From assembly GCA_001579985.1 (NCBI GenBank), contig LRSR01001611.1, positions 1 through 57,249 on the forward strand: a stretch of 57,249 nt of DNA, in the 5' to 3' direction. The notes beneath the pieces were generated by a model, which did not search any database, was not told the origin of the DNA, and saw nothing but the letters and a program-made list of their open reading frames with translations. The position numbers were made by a program, and so were the translations under genes. This document shows, piece by piece, positions 1 to 12,447 of the stretch (positions are counted from its first letter, which is position 1; every line of letters starts with the position of its first letter). This DNA comes from Hypsibius dujardini. Lineage: Eukaryota; Tardigrada; Eutardigrada; Parachela; Hypsibiidae.

Positions 1-138
1 GGGGTACCCCGTAATACGAAATTCAAGGTTTGCCGGAAGTGAGTCAGATTGTGGTACACGTAAAACGTGCATGGATATCTCAAAGGCGCCTTGATATAAT
101 GTATAGTAGGTTTATATTATTCGAATCTAAGTACTCAC

Positions 139-469
139 GTGGACCGGTTTTCCATTCCGCAACGTCTCTTGGCGTTCGCCAAATCGAATAGCGAGCCGGT
201 AATCAAATGGTTGAGAGCGATGATAAATCAGCCCATTTGTGGTGGTAGGATCGGCGAGGAGTTCCAGGGTCGCTTGCGGGGTTCGCTGTCGCAGAACATC
301 TTCCTTAGCGCCTAGCCAGTTCAGCACGCACGGTCTGAAGTAGTGTTATTGTGATTGATATACCGGTACGGAGTTGGGACAACTTACCGATTGCAATGCT
401 AAAACGAATAAATTCCTCCGGATAGAAAGCTGATTGATAGCGACCCAACACAAATGGTGTGAGTGCCAT
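139..469 (-). CDS. two orphan exons of an unidentified gene
   Basis: Two plausible coding exons lie on the minus strand. The upstream one (469 to 388) opens with ATG, encodes MALTPFVLGRYQSAFYPEEF and a few more residues, and ends at a good donor (GTAAGT). The downstream one (334 to 139) follows a TTCAG acceptor, encodes about 65 residues including the stretch PFDYRLAIRFGERQETLRNG, and ends at GTGAGT, with the gene continuing off the window. As drawn, the first exon leaves one base and the second needs two, so they do not join in frame. Either they belong to different transcripts, a splice site is misplaced, or the locus is damaged. I do not recognise the family. Confidence 0.35.
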
Positions 470-838
470 GTTGATGCTGAAGCTGTTGCTGAAAAGTATT
501 TTGTAGAGCTCGAAAATCGCACAGATCGTACAGACCTAATCGGTTTAATCGCAAGCCTACCCGGAGCACACAATTTTCAATAGAAAACCAAAAAAAAGCG
601 ACAAGAAAACTCGTTTCAATGCTAGCGCCTCAAGGTCCGGACAGTTTTTCAATGTTCGACTCATGAGAAAATATTACGTCAAATGACGATCTGTCGGAAA
701 TGTACCGAAACTGAACCTTTCTCTGCTTGAAAAAAATACTAGCTATAAACCAAATAAATGACAAGAAACTGTAAGGGAAATGTCTTTGAGGGGACGATGC
801 GGATGCTGGGCGTTACCGTGGCCTCTGTTTGATGATCT
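470..838. other. intergenic, nothing recognised
   Basis: AT-rich spacer between the orphan exons and the 3' end of the secreted-protein gene. I see no convincing exon, RNA gene or repeat. Confidence 0.4.
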
Positions 839-2473
839 TTATTCATTAAGAGTGGCGAGAACTGCCTGAAGGGTTACACCAAGCCGACTGCTTACCGCGA
901 AGCAGTTTGCAGCGTCGTTGGCGCTGTTCAGAGCCGTCACCGCAGCGATTGCGTTACTAAAGTCTATAATCCTTTGTAAATACTTTCCAGGATTGGCGTT
1001 TTTTGCGTTAGCATTGGCTAACGCTATGACGGTGTTGAGGCCATTTCCGACCGCTTGGATGGTGTTGTGGTAGAAAGCTGCGGGGGAAGCAAACATGTAG
1101 AACAATGCACTATATTTTTTAGCCAGTGTCTAGGGACAAACGTAGTGGCAGTACCTAGTGAAGAACGTATTATTCATATTTTAACCGAAAGGCAGACGAA
1201 TACTGTACGAGCCAAGACTAAGGGTTTGAAAGGCAACCGTTTATTCTTTTGCTCAAACTGAGCCTCCATCAGGTTTGCGACCAGAAAAATTAGCGTAAAT
1301 TTTCATCACTCATTTATTGTTTTACTAATCTTAAACGTAAATTTAAGTTTCATTTTTTAAACATGGTTCTCGATCAACCAATTTCCGGACGAGTCAATTT
1401 TTATTTTAACTCGTATATGTATGCCAGAGTGCAAAAACAAGCAGATTTGATGTTTTACAAACGTATTGGCTCCGATTTTTCCCGCTTAATTATTGAGATC
1501 AGTTAGTGTAAGCCATTAGGGAGTTGCTTCAATTACATTGATTGATGACTCACAAGAAAGCACAATTAATGGCTAATTAACGCCCACACCGCTTGACATA
1601 CCGCGGATGGTGGAATGCCTAATTTTATATTACTTTTACAATCTTACCTTCACCGGCGAGTGAGGCACCACCAGCAGCCTCCGCAATCTTATCGTCCCCA
1701 TGTGTCAAAACTTCTCCAACCACGGAGAATAAACTCTTGCTCTGTGCGAGACAGGCTGCATCACTTGCAAGGCCGCCGGTTCGATTAGCGGCCAACAGGA
1801 AGAGGATTTGATTGCCGCGATCTTTTTGGCAGATCAAGTTGAGGTAGTGCCCCTGGCTGTCGTCCGCCGGAGTGTTAGGATGGTCCACGGCAATCTGGTG
1901 CAGCAGATTCTCCCCCAACGCCTGTGTCCGCAACAGCTGTTTGAAGTACACTGAAGACAATAAAAAGGTGAAGTTCCAGCTGGTGCACTATCATCATGGT
2001 AGACACGTGCACTGACTTTTGAAAATAGCATTCAAGGCAAAGATGTGCTTAAATTTCGTATTTTCCTTTTTTAAGAAAAGTAAAAATGAATTTTAAATCG
2101 TTCCATTGTTAAAAATGATTGACGTACGTCTTCCATATTTTTGGCATTTCAAATAAGATTCTAAAATGTAACAACATACAATACTTGTCAGCATTCAATA
2201 AAGATGATCTTTTGTTAATGCCGAAATTTATTTGTAATGTTAACTGAAATAAAATAAAAATTGAATTTACAGCCGATCGTCAAACTTTCAAATATTGTAG
2301 AAACAATAAAAAAAACCACTTTGTTAACACAGCGAATATATATTTGTATGCTAACCTTCGTCATTTGTGCACGTGCTTGCCGTTTGTTCGTAGGGGCCAC
2401 TGGTTTGCTGACAAACGAGCATCAGCCAACACGACGCGAATAACGCTAACTGAAATGCGGCGGTCTGCTTCAT
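839..2473 (-). CDS. novel small secreted helical protein, 3 exons
   Basis: A complete three-exon gene model of 219 residues. Exon 1 (2473 to 2356) starts at ATG and encodes a classic signal peptide (MKQTAAFQLALFASCWLMLV). Exon 2 is 1950 to 1648. Exon 3 is 1077 to 839 and ends in TAA, overlapped by AATAAA. Both introns are phase 1 and join in frame (GAAG/GTTAGC to CTTCAG; GAAG/GTAAGA to CCCCCGCAG). The mature chain is rich in Ala, Leu and Asn and should be mostly helical, with one cysteine near its N-terminus (C35), two in exon 2 (ICQK, AACLA) and one in exon 3 (ANCFA). There is no transmembrane segment after the signal. I recognise no domain. The role is unknown; an extracellular or luminal site is inferred from the signal peptide. 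Confidence 0.75.
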
Positions 2474-5400
2474 GGTTAATAATCTCAACTGAAAATTAAT
2501 CTGAATGAAAGTCCTTCAACTACGCTGCAGTTCTTGAAATAGTGGGGTGGCAACGGGCAAACTGTTTTCATCAAATTATTGGCCATTATGTTCATTGACA
2601 AGTCAAACTATAGTTTCGAGATATATTTCGTGCAACTAGGCCTTCGGATCCATTCTAGCGCACCAGTTTGCTTTATTATGTTAATTCAAAAGCCTTACAC
2701 TGCGAAAATAATTGTCGACTGCTTGCCGAACACATGTGGTTCGCGGTTGTCAGTTAATTATCAACCGCAATAACTGTTCCATTGCAGTGGATCGCCGAAA
2801 TGGTGCAATTTGTCCAATGGATTTGTAATTATTTGAGACGTTCGCCGGATAACAGATGGTCGGCGCCTGCTGTTTGCAGATTGCATAAATTACACTGCAT
2901 TGTTTGCGGACAGTACATGATGGATTGATGTGAACGAGAAAGGCAGTTTGTGTGGTTACTATCACTTAACCAACGCGTAGATTTGCATGTTGGGGGGGGG
3001 AGACATCTGACCAATTGATTGATCTCAACACCGGCATTACAGTCGCTATTGAAAAAGTATATTTTACTTGTAAGAAATTACCCTTTCAATCGCAAATAGA
3101 TAACTCGGAGATTGCTTCTGTTTTTTATTTCTGACTTACCCAGACAACAACGTGCCATTGTCATTGCACTCCACTGGCCACAGTGTATCATGCGAGCAGT
3201 TTGAAAAGAAGCGAAACTTCAGGTTTCTTTGGGGATTAATTCTGTTAGATGGCATTAATCCGACGTTTACACCATTATACAAAGTAGACAAAGACCTTAC
3301 GCTAGCCGAGTTATGCCATTTGATTTGGTCAGTGTGTATTATCGAGTTAAAAGACATAACTAATTTAGCGTAAGGGTTTTGCTACATGTGGATTATGAGG
3401 CTGTATGCTCAAAAGTATTATTAACCACTGAACAATTAAACATACAATACAATGCATTTAGGCATTGGGGAGCATACCCGTGACGTTCGTTTTCGTTTAG
3501 ATTTGAGTTTTGCAATCAGGAGATCGCTTGAAGTTTCTCAAAATTAGCGTAGCAGGTCGCAGCTGTCGTTCCGTTACGACAGGCCAGCTGACCCACCAAG
3601 CACAGATTTTTCCCACTGAGGCAAATGCTCAAAGCGGAATCGTAGCTTGTTCTCCATATAACAGCTCCCGCTTCTGGGAAACTAGAAAAGGCAAGAGTTT
3701 ATGAACAGTCACGACAACCCTCTTAAGATTACTTGAAAACATGGTTCTCACTGGTGGCAGCTGTGGATGTTCTCTTTTTCGAAGGAAATACTGAAAGACA
3801 TCGACAGATATTCAGGCACGTTCTTCATATATTTCTAGTACTTTTGTACTCAGGCATTATGTTCACTTTCGCACATCCGTTGCAGCAGCAGAGCGAAGTG
3901 GATCCAAGAGATTTGCCACACTTGCCGTCTCCCAGGCCGTCGGAGCCGCATGCCTTGATGCTCCACTTTGCGCTATGGACCGGAGCTTGACTGATTGATT
4001 AGCAAGTTTCACATTTTTCCCCCAAGAAATATTTTCCAGCACGCAGACTTATTTTTGAAATTTTTTAGAAGACTTCGGCAAAATATAAATAATAGATTGA
4101 GAATTTCCGACCAAGAGGAATACCGTAAAAAATTTAACCCAAAAGGAGAGCGGTGGCGTCATCAACACGGTGCGAATTCTGATGATTGCTGCATCGCTGT
4201 TTTGGCTCTCTTGTTCCAGACATGTTTACCAATATTTTTTCCCAGTTGCAACCACGTTCTAAAATGAAATTTCAATATATTTTGTAAGATTGCTTGAATA
4301 CTTTTAGTAAATTTAGAAAACAAATTGCATTCTGCAATGTATTGGTTGAGATGAACCAATGGTGTATCAACCAATCAAGCCCGGAACACGATATACAATG
4401 TATCTCCGGGTCTGTGTGTGATCGGAGAAACCCGCTTTCGCTTTCACGATGGTTGATATTTCGTGTGTTTCAACTGAATTACAAGCGTTTTGTTCAACAA
4501 GCAATTTTTTTGTTCCATAATAATCCCAAAATAAGGCATCAACCCCTGCCGAGTAAAAAATGTTTTTCACGTTGACCACCCAAACTTATTTTTAACATGC
4601 AATGCTTCCAACATACAAGATCAACATTCAGAACCGTAATCTCAAGACAAAAGTACCTCATCGTTACAATGGTTGTCTTTATTAATTCTCTTCAATCATT
4701 TTGGCTCTTTGGTCACTTTGGCGTGGCTTATCTTATCGTTGTTATTGTGGCCTTCGTTCCTCAAACACTTTAGCTACCATGAAACAGATCGGCATTTGCT
4801 GAACGATTTTTGTGTTGTCTTCTGTATCATTTTTTGGCGGAGACACCGTCGCGTTAAACGCTTAGGTACGGACTCTCATCAACTTGCATACGCTGTTTGT
4901 ACTTTTTGTTCGAGAATCCATGTTAACAACTAATCATTTAACAATAATAACATCTGAAGACCAATGAATGCACTTTTAAAGGGACATAATAAAATGACGA
5001 CTGGTTTGTTTAAAATCCAAGTCCGAGTAACCATCATATTTCATGCCTTACTCGCAGAGCATAAAATAACGTTGAATATAAGAAAAAACGTTGATCATTC
5101 AGAAAGAATTCTTTAAAATCTAAAAAGTTGAACAATAAAAAAGCTCAAATCCGAGGAGTTTTGCGATCGAGTTTCGATATTAGGCAGCAGTTTATGGAAA
5201 GTGAAGAAATTTCCGCTGTTTTGTTATGGGGATGTGGGAACTCACGAATTGCACGGTAAAACCAATGTGGTTGTCACAGAATTCGAAGGCTACACGTGCA
5301 CGCGGCAAGCCCAGAAGGCATTAAAAACCACGTGTACACTGTACTTGTCAGCGGGATAGGCCATTGGGCAAAAATTTAATGTGAACGGATCACATGATTT

Positions 5401-7556
5401 CTGGCGCAAGCGCGAGCCGAAAAAAAATTAGATTTTGAAAGTTGGACATTGAAAATTTCTTATTTTATGCTCTGCTTACTCGATAACCTCGATAACTAAT
5501 TCTAGGAGCGTCAAGACGCAGCCTTACGAAACCATGCCCCGGCAGCTGGGATGGCGGCTAAAGATCCCGGGTTGTTTTCCCCCTTTCGAGCTTAGCGCGC
5601 CCTCCCGGGCAACGGCTCGATGATATGCAATCGCGACGGTAAGAATGTGGACGGACTGGCGAAAAACTTTAGTTTGACTATGTGTATCAGTGCAGTATCT
5701 TCTGTTGTCACTGTTTCATTTAATCTTGTGGATGCCTTGTTCCTCGATTTTAACAATAGGGCTGATAAATGTCCTTTTGTGCTAAGTTGTAGGACTCACA
5801 AGATTTTGCTCATTAAAATCGATTCCACGCTGAATTTTAAAAAGGGAAGCTTCAACACTCGTAGAATTACACCTTGTTAAGAAATCGAAGTTTATATGGT
5901 AAACAATCGGGTACAGGAATCCTCCAGAGTTTCAGTGAACCCCTTTGAAATTCAACTTTTTGATAAGAATGTTGGCAAAATGTTGGACTTCGGCTTTACC
6001 AACTTTTTCCAAAAAAGACGTTTCGGAGCGTGAAGTATTAGGTAAAAATGTGTCATTTTAAAGTGTTCCGACTCCTTGTTTTTCGGTTTTTGATCTGTGA
6101 ATCCGATCATCAGGACACAAACATTGATACAGCCTTCAAGAGCGACGACTTACTCATCAGACTTTGAATAGTTTGACTACTGTTTGAAGCTTTTGCAAAC
6201 CTCTATTGCATCTTACGGGCTGTTTTATTATCTGGTCGCCAATTGCGCGCGTAGCAGAGCACCCAACGAAAGACGGTTCGCTTTTCTCCTTGATTATGTT
6301 ATCTGAGGTTGTTTATCGAGTCCTTTGAATTTTGATCAAAAAAAAGAGTTTCCTCTCATTCATCAAACTCAGAGGGCAACATTTTTCTGATTGAAGGCGA
6401 TGGAGACGAGGGGCTTTCCAAAAAATTCCCAAAAATGCTGCTTACAAGGGAATATTTACCTGTGTTACTCTGAGATCGAGCCCAACTTTTTTTTATGGAT
6501 ACGTACTATCAAACCATGATTTTAGAAAATATGACTGGTCCCCCTCGGTTCCGTTCAAGATGGAGAAAATCGGGAAAGATTCCTATTACGGCAGGCACTT
6601 TAATGCTTTTGCAATAACGTTGATTGATTGACCAAATACAATACAGTTAACGTTCATAAACGAAAAACTTTGATTGGCAATCTTCTCCACTCCACCAAAT
6701 CGCGAATAAGGAATGTAATTATTCGGTTGATTGTTTGATGATGGGGGGAGGAGGCTTGCAGCCTAAGCTAAAAAATGCACCACCCAGGAGCGAGAGGTGG
6801 AGCGACCTCGGACCTTTCATATACAGTGACTTACAGACCTACCGTTTGCACTGATACAAGTTATACACACACGAAAAATGGTACACGGTGAAATCAAAAA
6901 TTGGACAATTGTGGGGTGGTGTTTTGCAACAGCCCCTTATCTCGCTATTAACCTTGATTGCGCGGCACTTCACATTAATTTATCTCAGGTATGGACTCAA
7001 TTTGGCACAGTCACACGCCGCTGTGTTACACATAACCTCCCATTTACACGTACTACAGCACGATGAGAACTGTTTACAGTTTAGTCAGCCGCAATCAAAT
7101 CAAGGATAACACCCTTCAAATGATCCAAGCACTCAAGTAGCTGTGTTGCTAATTATTCACTCACTTATGTAAATCAATCACCCTATGGCATTGCACAGTC
7201 AACGTAGTAATAGTGGAGCCTGTCGCGCAACTTTTTTCACGAACTGACAACGCCGGCAAGGGGAAAGGACTACAACTGACATAATCCTCATTTTGATCTG
7301 AAGTTGAACTGTTTTTATCAAGTATGGGTGGTGCTAAATTTCACATTTCGGACAGCGTAAACACCGCCCTCAGTGATCAGGCTAAGCCATCCACAAAATG
7401 GAGCTGTAAGGAATTACTGTATGCCTTTTCATCCACAAACTTGTTCTCACCAGGAATGATTTTCAAAGCGACAACTCAGAATCGATTAACTATAATTCTG
7501 GGTGGTCAGGTAATTGTAATGATTTTCATTTATATCTTGCCTTTTTGTTTCAAGTA
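2474..7556. other. long intergenic region without a supportable gene
   Basis: About 5 kb of mostly AT-rich DNA. Short open frames occur but lack splice-joined partners or family motifs. Around 3840-3990 there is a GC-richer stretch that could be a terminal exon (proline-rich tail ending ALMLHFALWTGA), but nothing joins to it. At 5500-5640 there is an isolated GC-rich patch followed by a GTAAGA donor-like site at about 5640, possibly transposon debris. Confidence 0.4.
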
Positions 7557-7968
7557 AGTTTTTTTACGGAATTTCAAAGATGGAATACAACTGAAGATTT
7601 CATTTTTCTTGGTTTTCACTGAGAAATTGCGATGCTTAGAAGTAATTTAAATTAAATTAATTTAAAACTCTATCACATAAAATTCAATTTGGAATCGATT
7701 GGCATCAGCCGAATATTTCTGTGAACTCAAGGGGACGGAGCAACTGGTAGGTTGTGAAAGAAATTGGAAATGCGATCGACACCGCAAAAATCGGTCCATA
7801 GCTCCGCCTTGGAGTCCGGACAAATAATCGGTTGATGCCAATCAAATCCAAACTGAATTCTAGAAGGGATTCTGTCAAAACAATTTCATCAACATTATCT
7901 CAGTGAAACACCAAAAAAAAGAATCTTTCATTGTTTTTCCAACCTTTAGATTCCCCATAAAAACGTAT
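7557..7968. repeat. foldback element, long imperfect inverted repeat
   Basis: The left half (7557 to about 7750) matches the reverse complement of the right half (about 7790 to 7968) almost to the centre. The best block pairs 7680-7713 (AATTCAATTTGGAATCGATT and onward) with 7828-7861. Further out TTTTCACTGAGA pairs with its complement, and GGACGGAGC pairs with GCTCCGCC near the middle. Identity between arms is imperfect. This looks like a MITE or foldback element just upstream of the SLC17 exons. No target duplication was settled. Confidence 0.6.
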
Positions 7969-8168
7969 TGCAACCAAAACGAAACATTTTAACGGGACTA
8001 TTTAGGAAAAATATAGTAAATGTATAGAACATATATATTTATCCATATCATAGTGGATATAGTTAAAATATGTATTAAAATATATAATGTAATCTGAGTT
8101 TTCGCTTTGAGAATCATTCCTGTTGAGTAAAGTATGTTCACTCTTTTCACTATCGTTGCCTTGTACAG

Positions 8169-10165
8169 TGTTGGAGCTAAATGTGGGAAAACGTCATTGG
8201 CTGACTATTCTGCTATGCTTGGGGGTCTTTAACATTTACACCACTCGAGTGGCCCTGTCAATTGCCATTGTTGCGATGGTTAAACCGCCGGTAGTTCCGT
8301 CCAGTAACTATTCTTTGTCAGCCAAGTCGACAGGCTATGTGAATAGAACGGAAAACCAAGTTACAATCATCCCGGTGTTGCTTGAAATTTGTCCGGAGCC
8401 AGCAGGCCTCAGTTCAGCCAAAGCCATAGGACATACAAAGGTAAAGTTCTAGCTTAAGCATGCTGTTGCTTAATCGTGATATTAACGTGTTTTAGTAATC
8501 GGTTGAAATATGACTTTGCAGAGCCCGCGGTTTGAATGGGACTCAACGATTCAAGGCCACATCCTTGGCTCCTATTTTTACGGTTACATCGTGGCCCAAA
8601 TTCCAGGCGGCTGGTTAGCGAGAAGATTCGGTGGTAAGCTTCCTTTTGGACTGGGAATTCTGATAGCGGGCATATTGACGGTCATAACACCAATCGCATC
8701 CGGTTATCATTATGGAGCGGTCATAGCTATACGCGTTGCAGAGGGACTTTCAACTGTAAGATAATAACTTCCCCTAGTGAGCTCTAATAAAGTCCGATTC
8801 AGTCATTGCGCGAAATAAGAAATGAATCTACAGGCACTTAGCGGCCAATTCTTCAAAAATACACGGATGTTTGGAGTATTCGATGATCATAGCACAAAAA
8901 TTCGTCAATACTAAAATATATTGAAAAAGATTTAAATCATACCGAAGAGATCATTGTTGTCATGGCAGAATAGCATTTCTTGTTCTGATAAATTTCAGTC
9001 CTATGCGTCATTAAATCCAGTTCCCAGATAGTTTGATCTAATCTGTCACTGTCTGTCACTGTCTGTCTGTCTGTCTGTCTGTTTGGCTGTCTGTCTGTCT
9101 GTCGGACGGATTTCTAACTTAAGATTATGAGACAATTTGTCTGAAGATGAGGTGCCACGTGTACTTTCGTTGCAGGCAATCTGCTTCCCAGCCCTCCACC
9201 ATCTCCTCTCCAAATGGAGTCCCTCCCGAGAACGCACGAGAATGTCCACCCTTGTCGCAGCCGGTGCCCCCATCGGCAACGTTGTTGTCCTGGGCGTATC
9301 CGGCTTCATTGGTGACTACCTCGGCTGGGAGTACATTTTCTACGTCTACAGCGGCGTTACCGGGTTCTGGTTCATCCTCTTCCAGGTCTTCGTCTACAAT
9401 TCACCTTCCGAACATCCCGGCATCACCGACGACGAACTGAAACTCATCACAGGCAGTGTGGAAAAGATCACGACAAACACGGACCCTAAACCCTCACCAA
9501 CAGTACCATGGAGAAGGATTCTGACATCCCTTCCGGTGTGGGCTATTGTCTTCGCTCATTTTGGCCAGAACTGGGGCAATTACACGCTTCTAACCAATCT
9601 CCCAACTTACATGAGGAACATTTTGAACTTTGAACTTTCGGCCAATGGAGTATTTTCCGCTCTACCTCACCTAGCTCTTTGGATCTTTTCCGTATCGTCA
9701 GGCTATGCCTCAGACTACCTCCGACATCACAAATACCTCTCGACAACGAACTGCCGGAAGCTCTTCAACACCGTTGGGAATTTAATCCCAGCCATCGCTT
9801 TAATCACCGTCGGTTATGTCGGCTGTAACTGGGTTGCAGCGGTGGCGCTGCTGACCGTTTCCGTCGGATTTTCCGGACTGACACAGTCGAGCTATCAAGT
9901 TAACAGCTTGGATTTGTCGTTGGCTTTCGCGTCAACCATATTTTCGTTTTCAAATACCATTGCTAATGTGCCGGGTATTATTTCACCGTACTCGGTTGGT
10001 TTGATTACCGCCGGTCCGGACGGGCAGTCTGTTTTGAATTGGCAAATTATTTTCTACCTCTCGGGAGGGATTCGAATTTTTACGATGATTGTTTACGGGA
10101 TCTTCGCGTCGGGCGAGGTTGCGCCGTGGAATTATGCCGGTGATCTAGAAGTTGTAAACAAATAG
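8169..10165 (+). CDS. SLC17-family anion transporter (sialin/VGLUT-like)
   Basis: An MFS transporter of the SLC17 (sialin / sodium-phosphate / vesicular glutamate) family, expected to carry organic anions across lysosomal, vesicular or plasma membrane. Three exons join in phase 0: 8169-8440, 8522-8755 and 9176-10165 (stop TAG). They encode about 497 residues, close to the usual family length. Family signatures are visible: TM1 with TTRVALSIAIVAMV; the TM2-TM3 region with SYFYGYIVAQIPGGWLARRF; RVAEGLS followed by CFPALHHLLSKWSP; and the late motif SSYQVNSLDLSLAFA with SNTIANVPGIISPY. NRT and NYS sites lie in the TM1-TM2 loop, as in other family members. The true start codon is missing: the first exon needs one base from a short upstream exon that I could not place. 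Substrate cannot be told from sequence alone. Confidence 0.9.
9045..9104 (+). repeat. (CTGT)n microsatellite in SLC17 intron
   Basis: Near-perfect CTGT tetranucleotide repeat in the last intron of the SLC17 gene, about 70 bases before its acceptor. The same motif (CAGA on the other strand) recurs at 17.7 and 45.3 kb. Confidence 0.85.
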
Positions 10166-10282
10166 CGCATGTTATCCTTAGTTCTGAATCGGACGAGTAG
10201 CTCGGAAGGGGGGGGGGAGGCGCAGTTGCACCCTGATTTCAAGACGGGAACTATACCGTCGACATATAGTCAACCATTAAAT

Positions 10283-11282
10283 AGTCTCTGACAAGGGGTC
10301 GGCATCAGATTTGAAACCCAATAAGCCTAATTTTTTTTTCATAAATAGCAAACAAAATTTTTGTATTTCAGAAAATTATTTCATTGCCCAAGAAGCCTTA
10401 GTCTTTGCGGGATAAACGATGATTGATTGCTTAAATTACACTTAACAAAGTTATCATTACCGTTTCATGGGTGAGCCGTGAAATTAGATCTCAGTTTTTA
10501 GCACTAGCAGCATCCAAACTAGTTAATTTAAAAAAAAGTTTGTTGTAGTACCGCCTGGCATGTGACTCGTGAAATTGTGAAATTATAGGCACAATGGACA
10601 ATTTTTTATTGCAAAAATCCAATATTTCGAAAACAATTATTGATTTCAATAACAAAAATTAATTATTAACTATTTAATTAATTGACAATATCCTATCCAA
10701 AAGATAATTTGAAGTCAATTGGAGCCAATTAAAATACTTCTCAGTATGAGGGGGCGGAGTTTTGAATATTTCGATTTTGTGTAATTCCCCCAGTTTAGCG
10801 GACCTCGCACGGCGGGCTCATGCCTCCCCCCCCTCAGATGTTGAAAAAATTTCCCTTGACTTCAGTCAAATCCAAATATTTTTTCGACTCAGCTAAAAAA
10901 AGCTCAATTAAATTTGTTTCCGTTGTGCCCATGCTTTGAAAGTTCCCCAAAGTCAAATGCCAAAGCTCAAAAAATGTCTTTATTTTTAAGAATAAAAATA
11001 TTTATTTGGATATTCGTAGTGCTAAATATCGAAAATTAACCTCAGCGTTAATCCATGAAAGGGTGATAATGACTTTCTGTTGATGCGCATACCAAAAAAT
11101 CAATCTTTGTTAGAAATAGAAAGGTTGGCAGCCCGCTAAAGTCTCAATTATTTCCCCGAAAACAAAGCTTCTTGGCCGGCAACATATTTTTTAAAATGCT
11201 ATGAATTTACTTGTCTGTTTATGAATATAATTTCAGGCTCAATGGGTTTTCAAATCTCACGCCGATCCCTTAAGTGAGTCTG
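10283..11282. repeat. 1-kb foldback element with arms over 300 bp
   Basis: The left arm (about 10283-10610) pairs with the reverse complement of the right arm (about 10910-11282). Examples: 10297-10325 (GGGTCGGCATCAGATTTG...) against the complement of 11242-11274; CCCAAGAAGC against GCTTCTTGGC near 10397 and 11166; TTTCATGGGT near 10465 against the complement near 11053; TTTTTAGCACTA near 10495 against TAGTGCTAAATA near 11018. The centre is a short AT-rich loop. No protein is encoded. Probably a foldback or MITE-type DNA element. It begins about 120 bases after the SLC17 stop codon, so it may lie in that gene's 3' UTR. Confidence 0.65.
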
Positions 11283-12443
11283 GTGCGCAATCTATGGCGG
11301 ATAAAAAGATGTGTTCAGTATGCCAATAAGAAATTTAAGGAAGAAAAGTTTCTTATCGGTAAGAATGTCAAAGCGCTGCTTAATAGATTTGCATTTAGTT
11401 GGCAATAGAAAACATGGATTCTGATGTCTCCATCTGAACGATCATTATTTGTTTAGAAGCTTTCGTGCAGATGGTTGTTTATACTCTTACTAAATGGGGA
11501 GACATATGAAATGCAACGTGACTTTGAACGCATGTTTAGACGACATGGCGTTAATGCATAGAGCCGCGTGACTTTCCAGCCGCGGAGGCTAAAAACACTT
11601 CCAGTTTTACATGATGCGCCATTACGCGGCAGTTCAAAAGTTAAATCTCATCGGCAACCGGCGGCATGGGCCAACATTATTTGCGCCACGCTGCAAAAAA
11701 TATTCTTGTTAAATGTAATAATGTGGAATTCAAGAATTTAGATCGACAACCCATCTACTCAAACCGCTGATTTCAGTTTGCAATAACAAAAACAACAATC
11801 AACAGAACGTAATGTGATAAAAAAAACTGTACACCGACTGGTCATAGACTACTGCCGCTGCCTTGCATGACGAGATTGCGGAAGTTTGATCTAGAGAGCC
11901 ATTTGACTACAGAAGACATTGCAAATATCGCAAGCTTAGAACACTGTATATCTCCTAAATTTTCTCCCCATCGTAATTTATCCTGTTCGCGCGATATAAT
12001 AATAATATTCGCTGTTCGTTCGATATAATAATAATATGGGATATTTAGCGAGCGACCTATGGTCTACTGTCTGGACCTTCCCTTGACCTTTTTAGGTATG
12101 ACTACTATTCTCATGTGTGTCGGACTGAGAGTGACCTCTAACTTGAGACTTGAACGTAATGCCGTTCGTGCAAATTTGGCAATTTATCAGTGTGACAGCG
12201 TTGTGGCACGTCTACCATCAATGCCTAATAGAGGTCATCTTGATTCGGCCTCCTCTGCGTCACCGATTAGAAAGCTACAATCAAGTCCAGTCCGTCCCTT
12301 GCAGCGTCGAAAGAGGAAAATACAGATGTTTTTGGTTCTTTTGCCTGAGTGTTGCTCGTGAATCTTTATCCTCCTCGTTTTTCCAGTTGGTTTAACATCG
12401 TTCCCCGCACTGGGTTAGAACATTTCACACGCTGCAGTTTGTT
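11283..12443. other. intergenic, short tandem duplication only
   Basis: No gene seen. At 11985-12037 a unit of about 25 bases ending GATATAATAATAATAT is repeated twice (CTGTTCGCGC... and CTGTTCGTTC...). Confidence 0.4.
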
Positions 12444-12447
12444 TTAA

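Noticed and set aside
3733-3990. 85-codon frame with a proline-rich tail ending ALMLHFALWTGA
   Set aside because: GC-rich and possibly a terminal exon, but several frames are open, no exon joins to it and no family is recognised.
5620-5880. 86-codon frame starting MICNRDGKNVDGLAKNFSLT
   Set aside because: Low-complexity-like composition, no splice partner and no motif. A donor-like GTAAGA after seven codons is not enough.
7324-7557. Open frame starting MGGAKFHISDSVNTALSDQA as first exon of the SLC17 gene
   Set aside because: Its donor is phase 0, while the next exon needs one incoming base, and the sequence does not resemble an SLC17 N-terminus.
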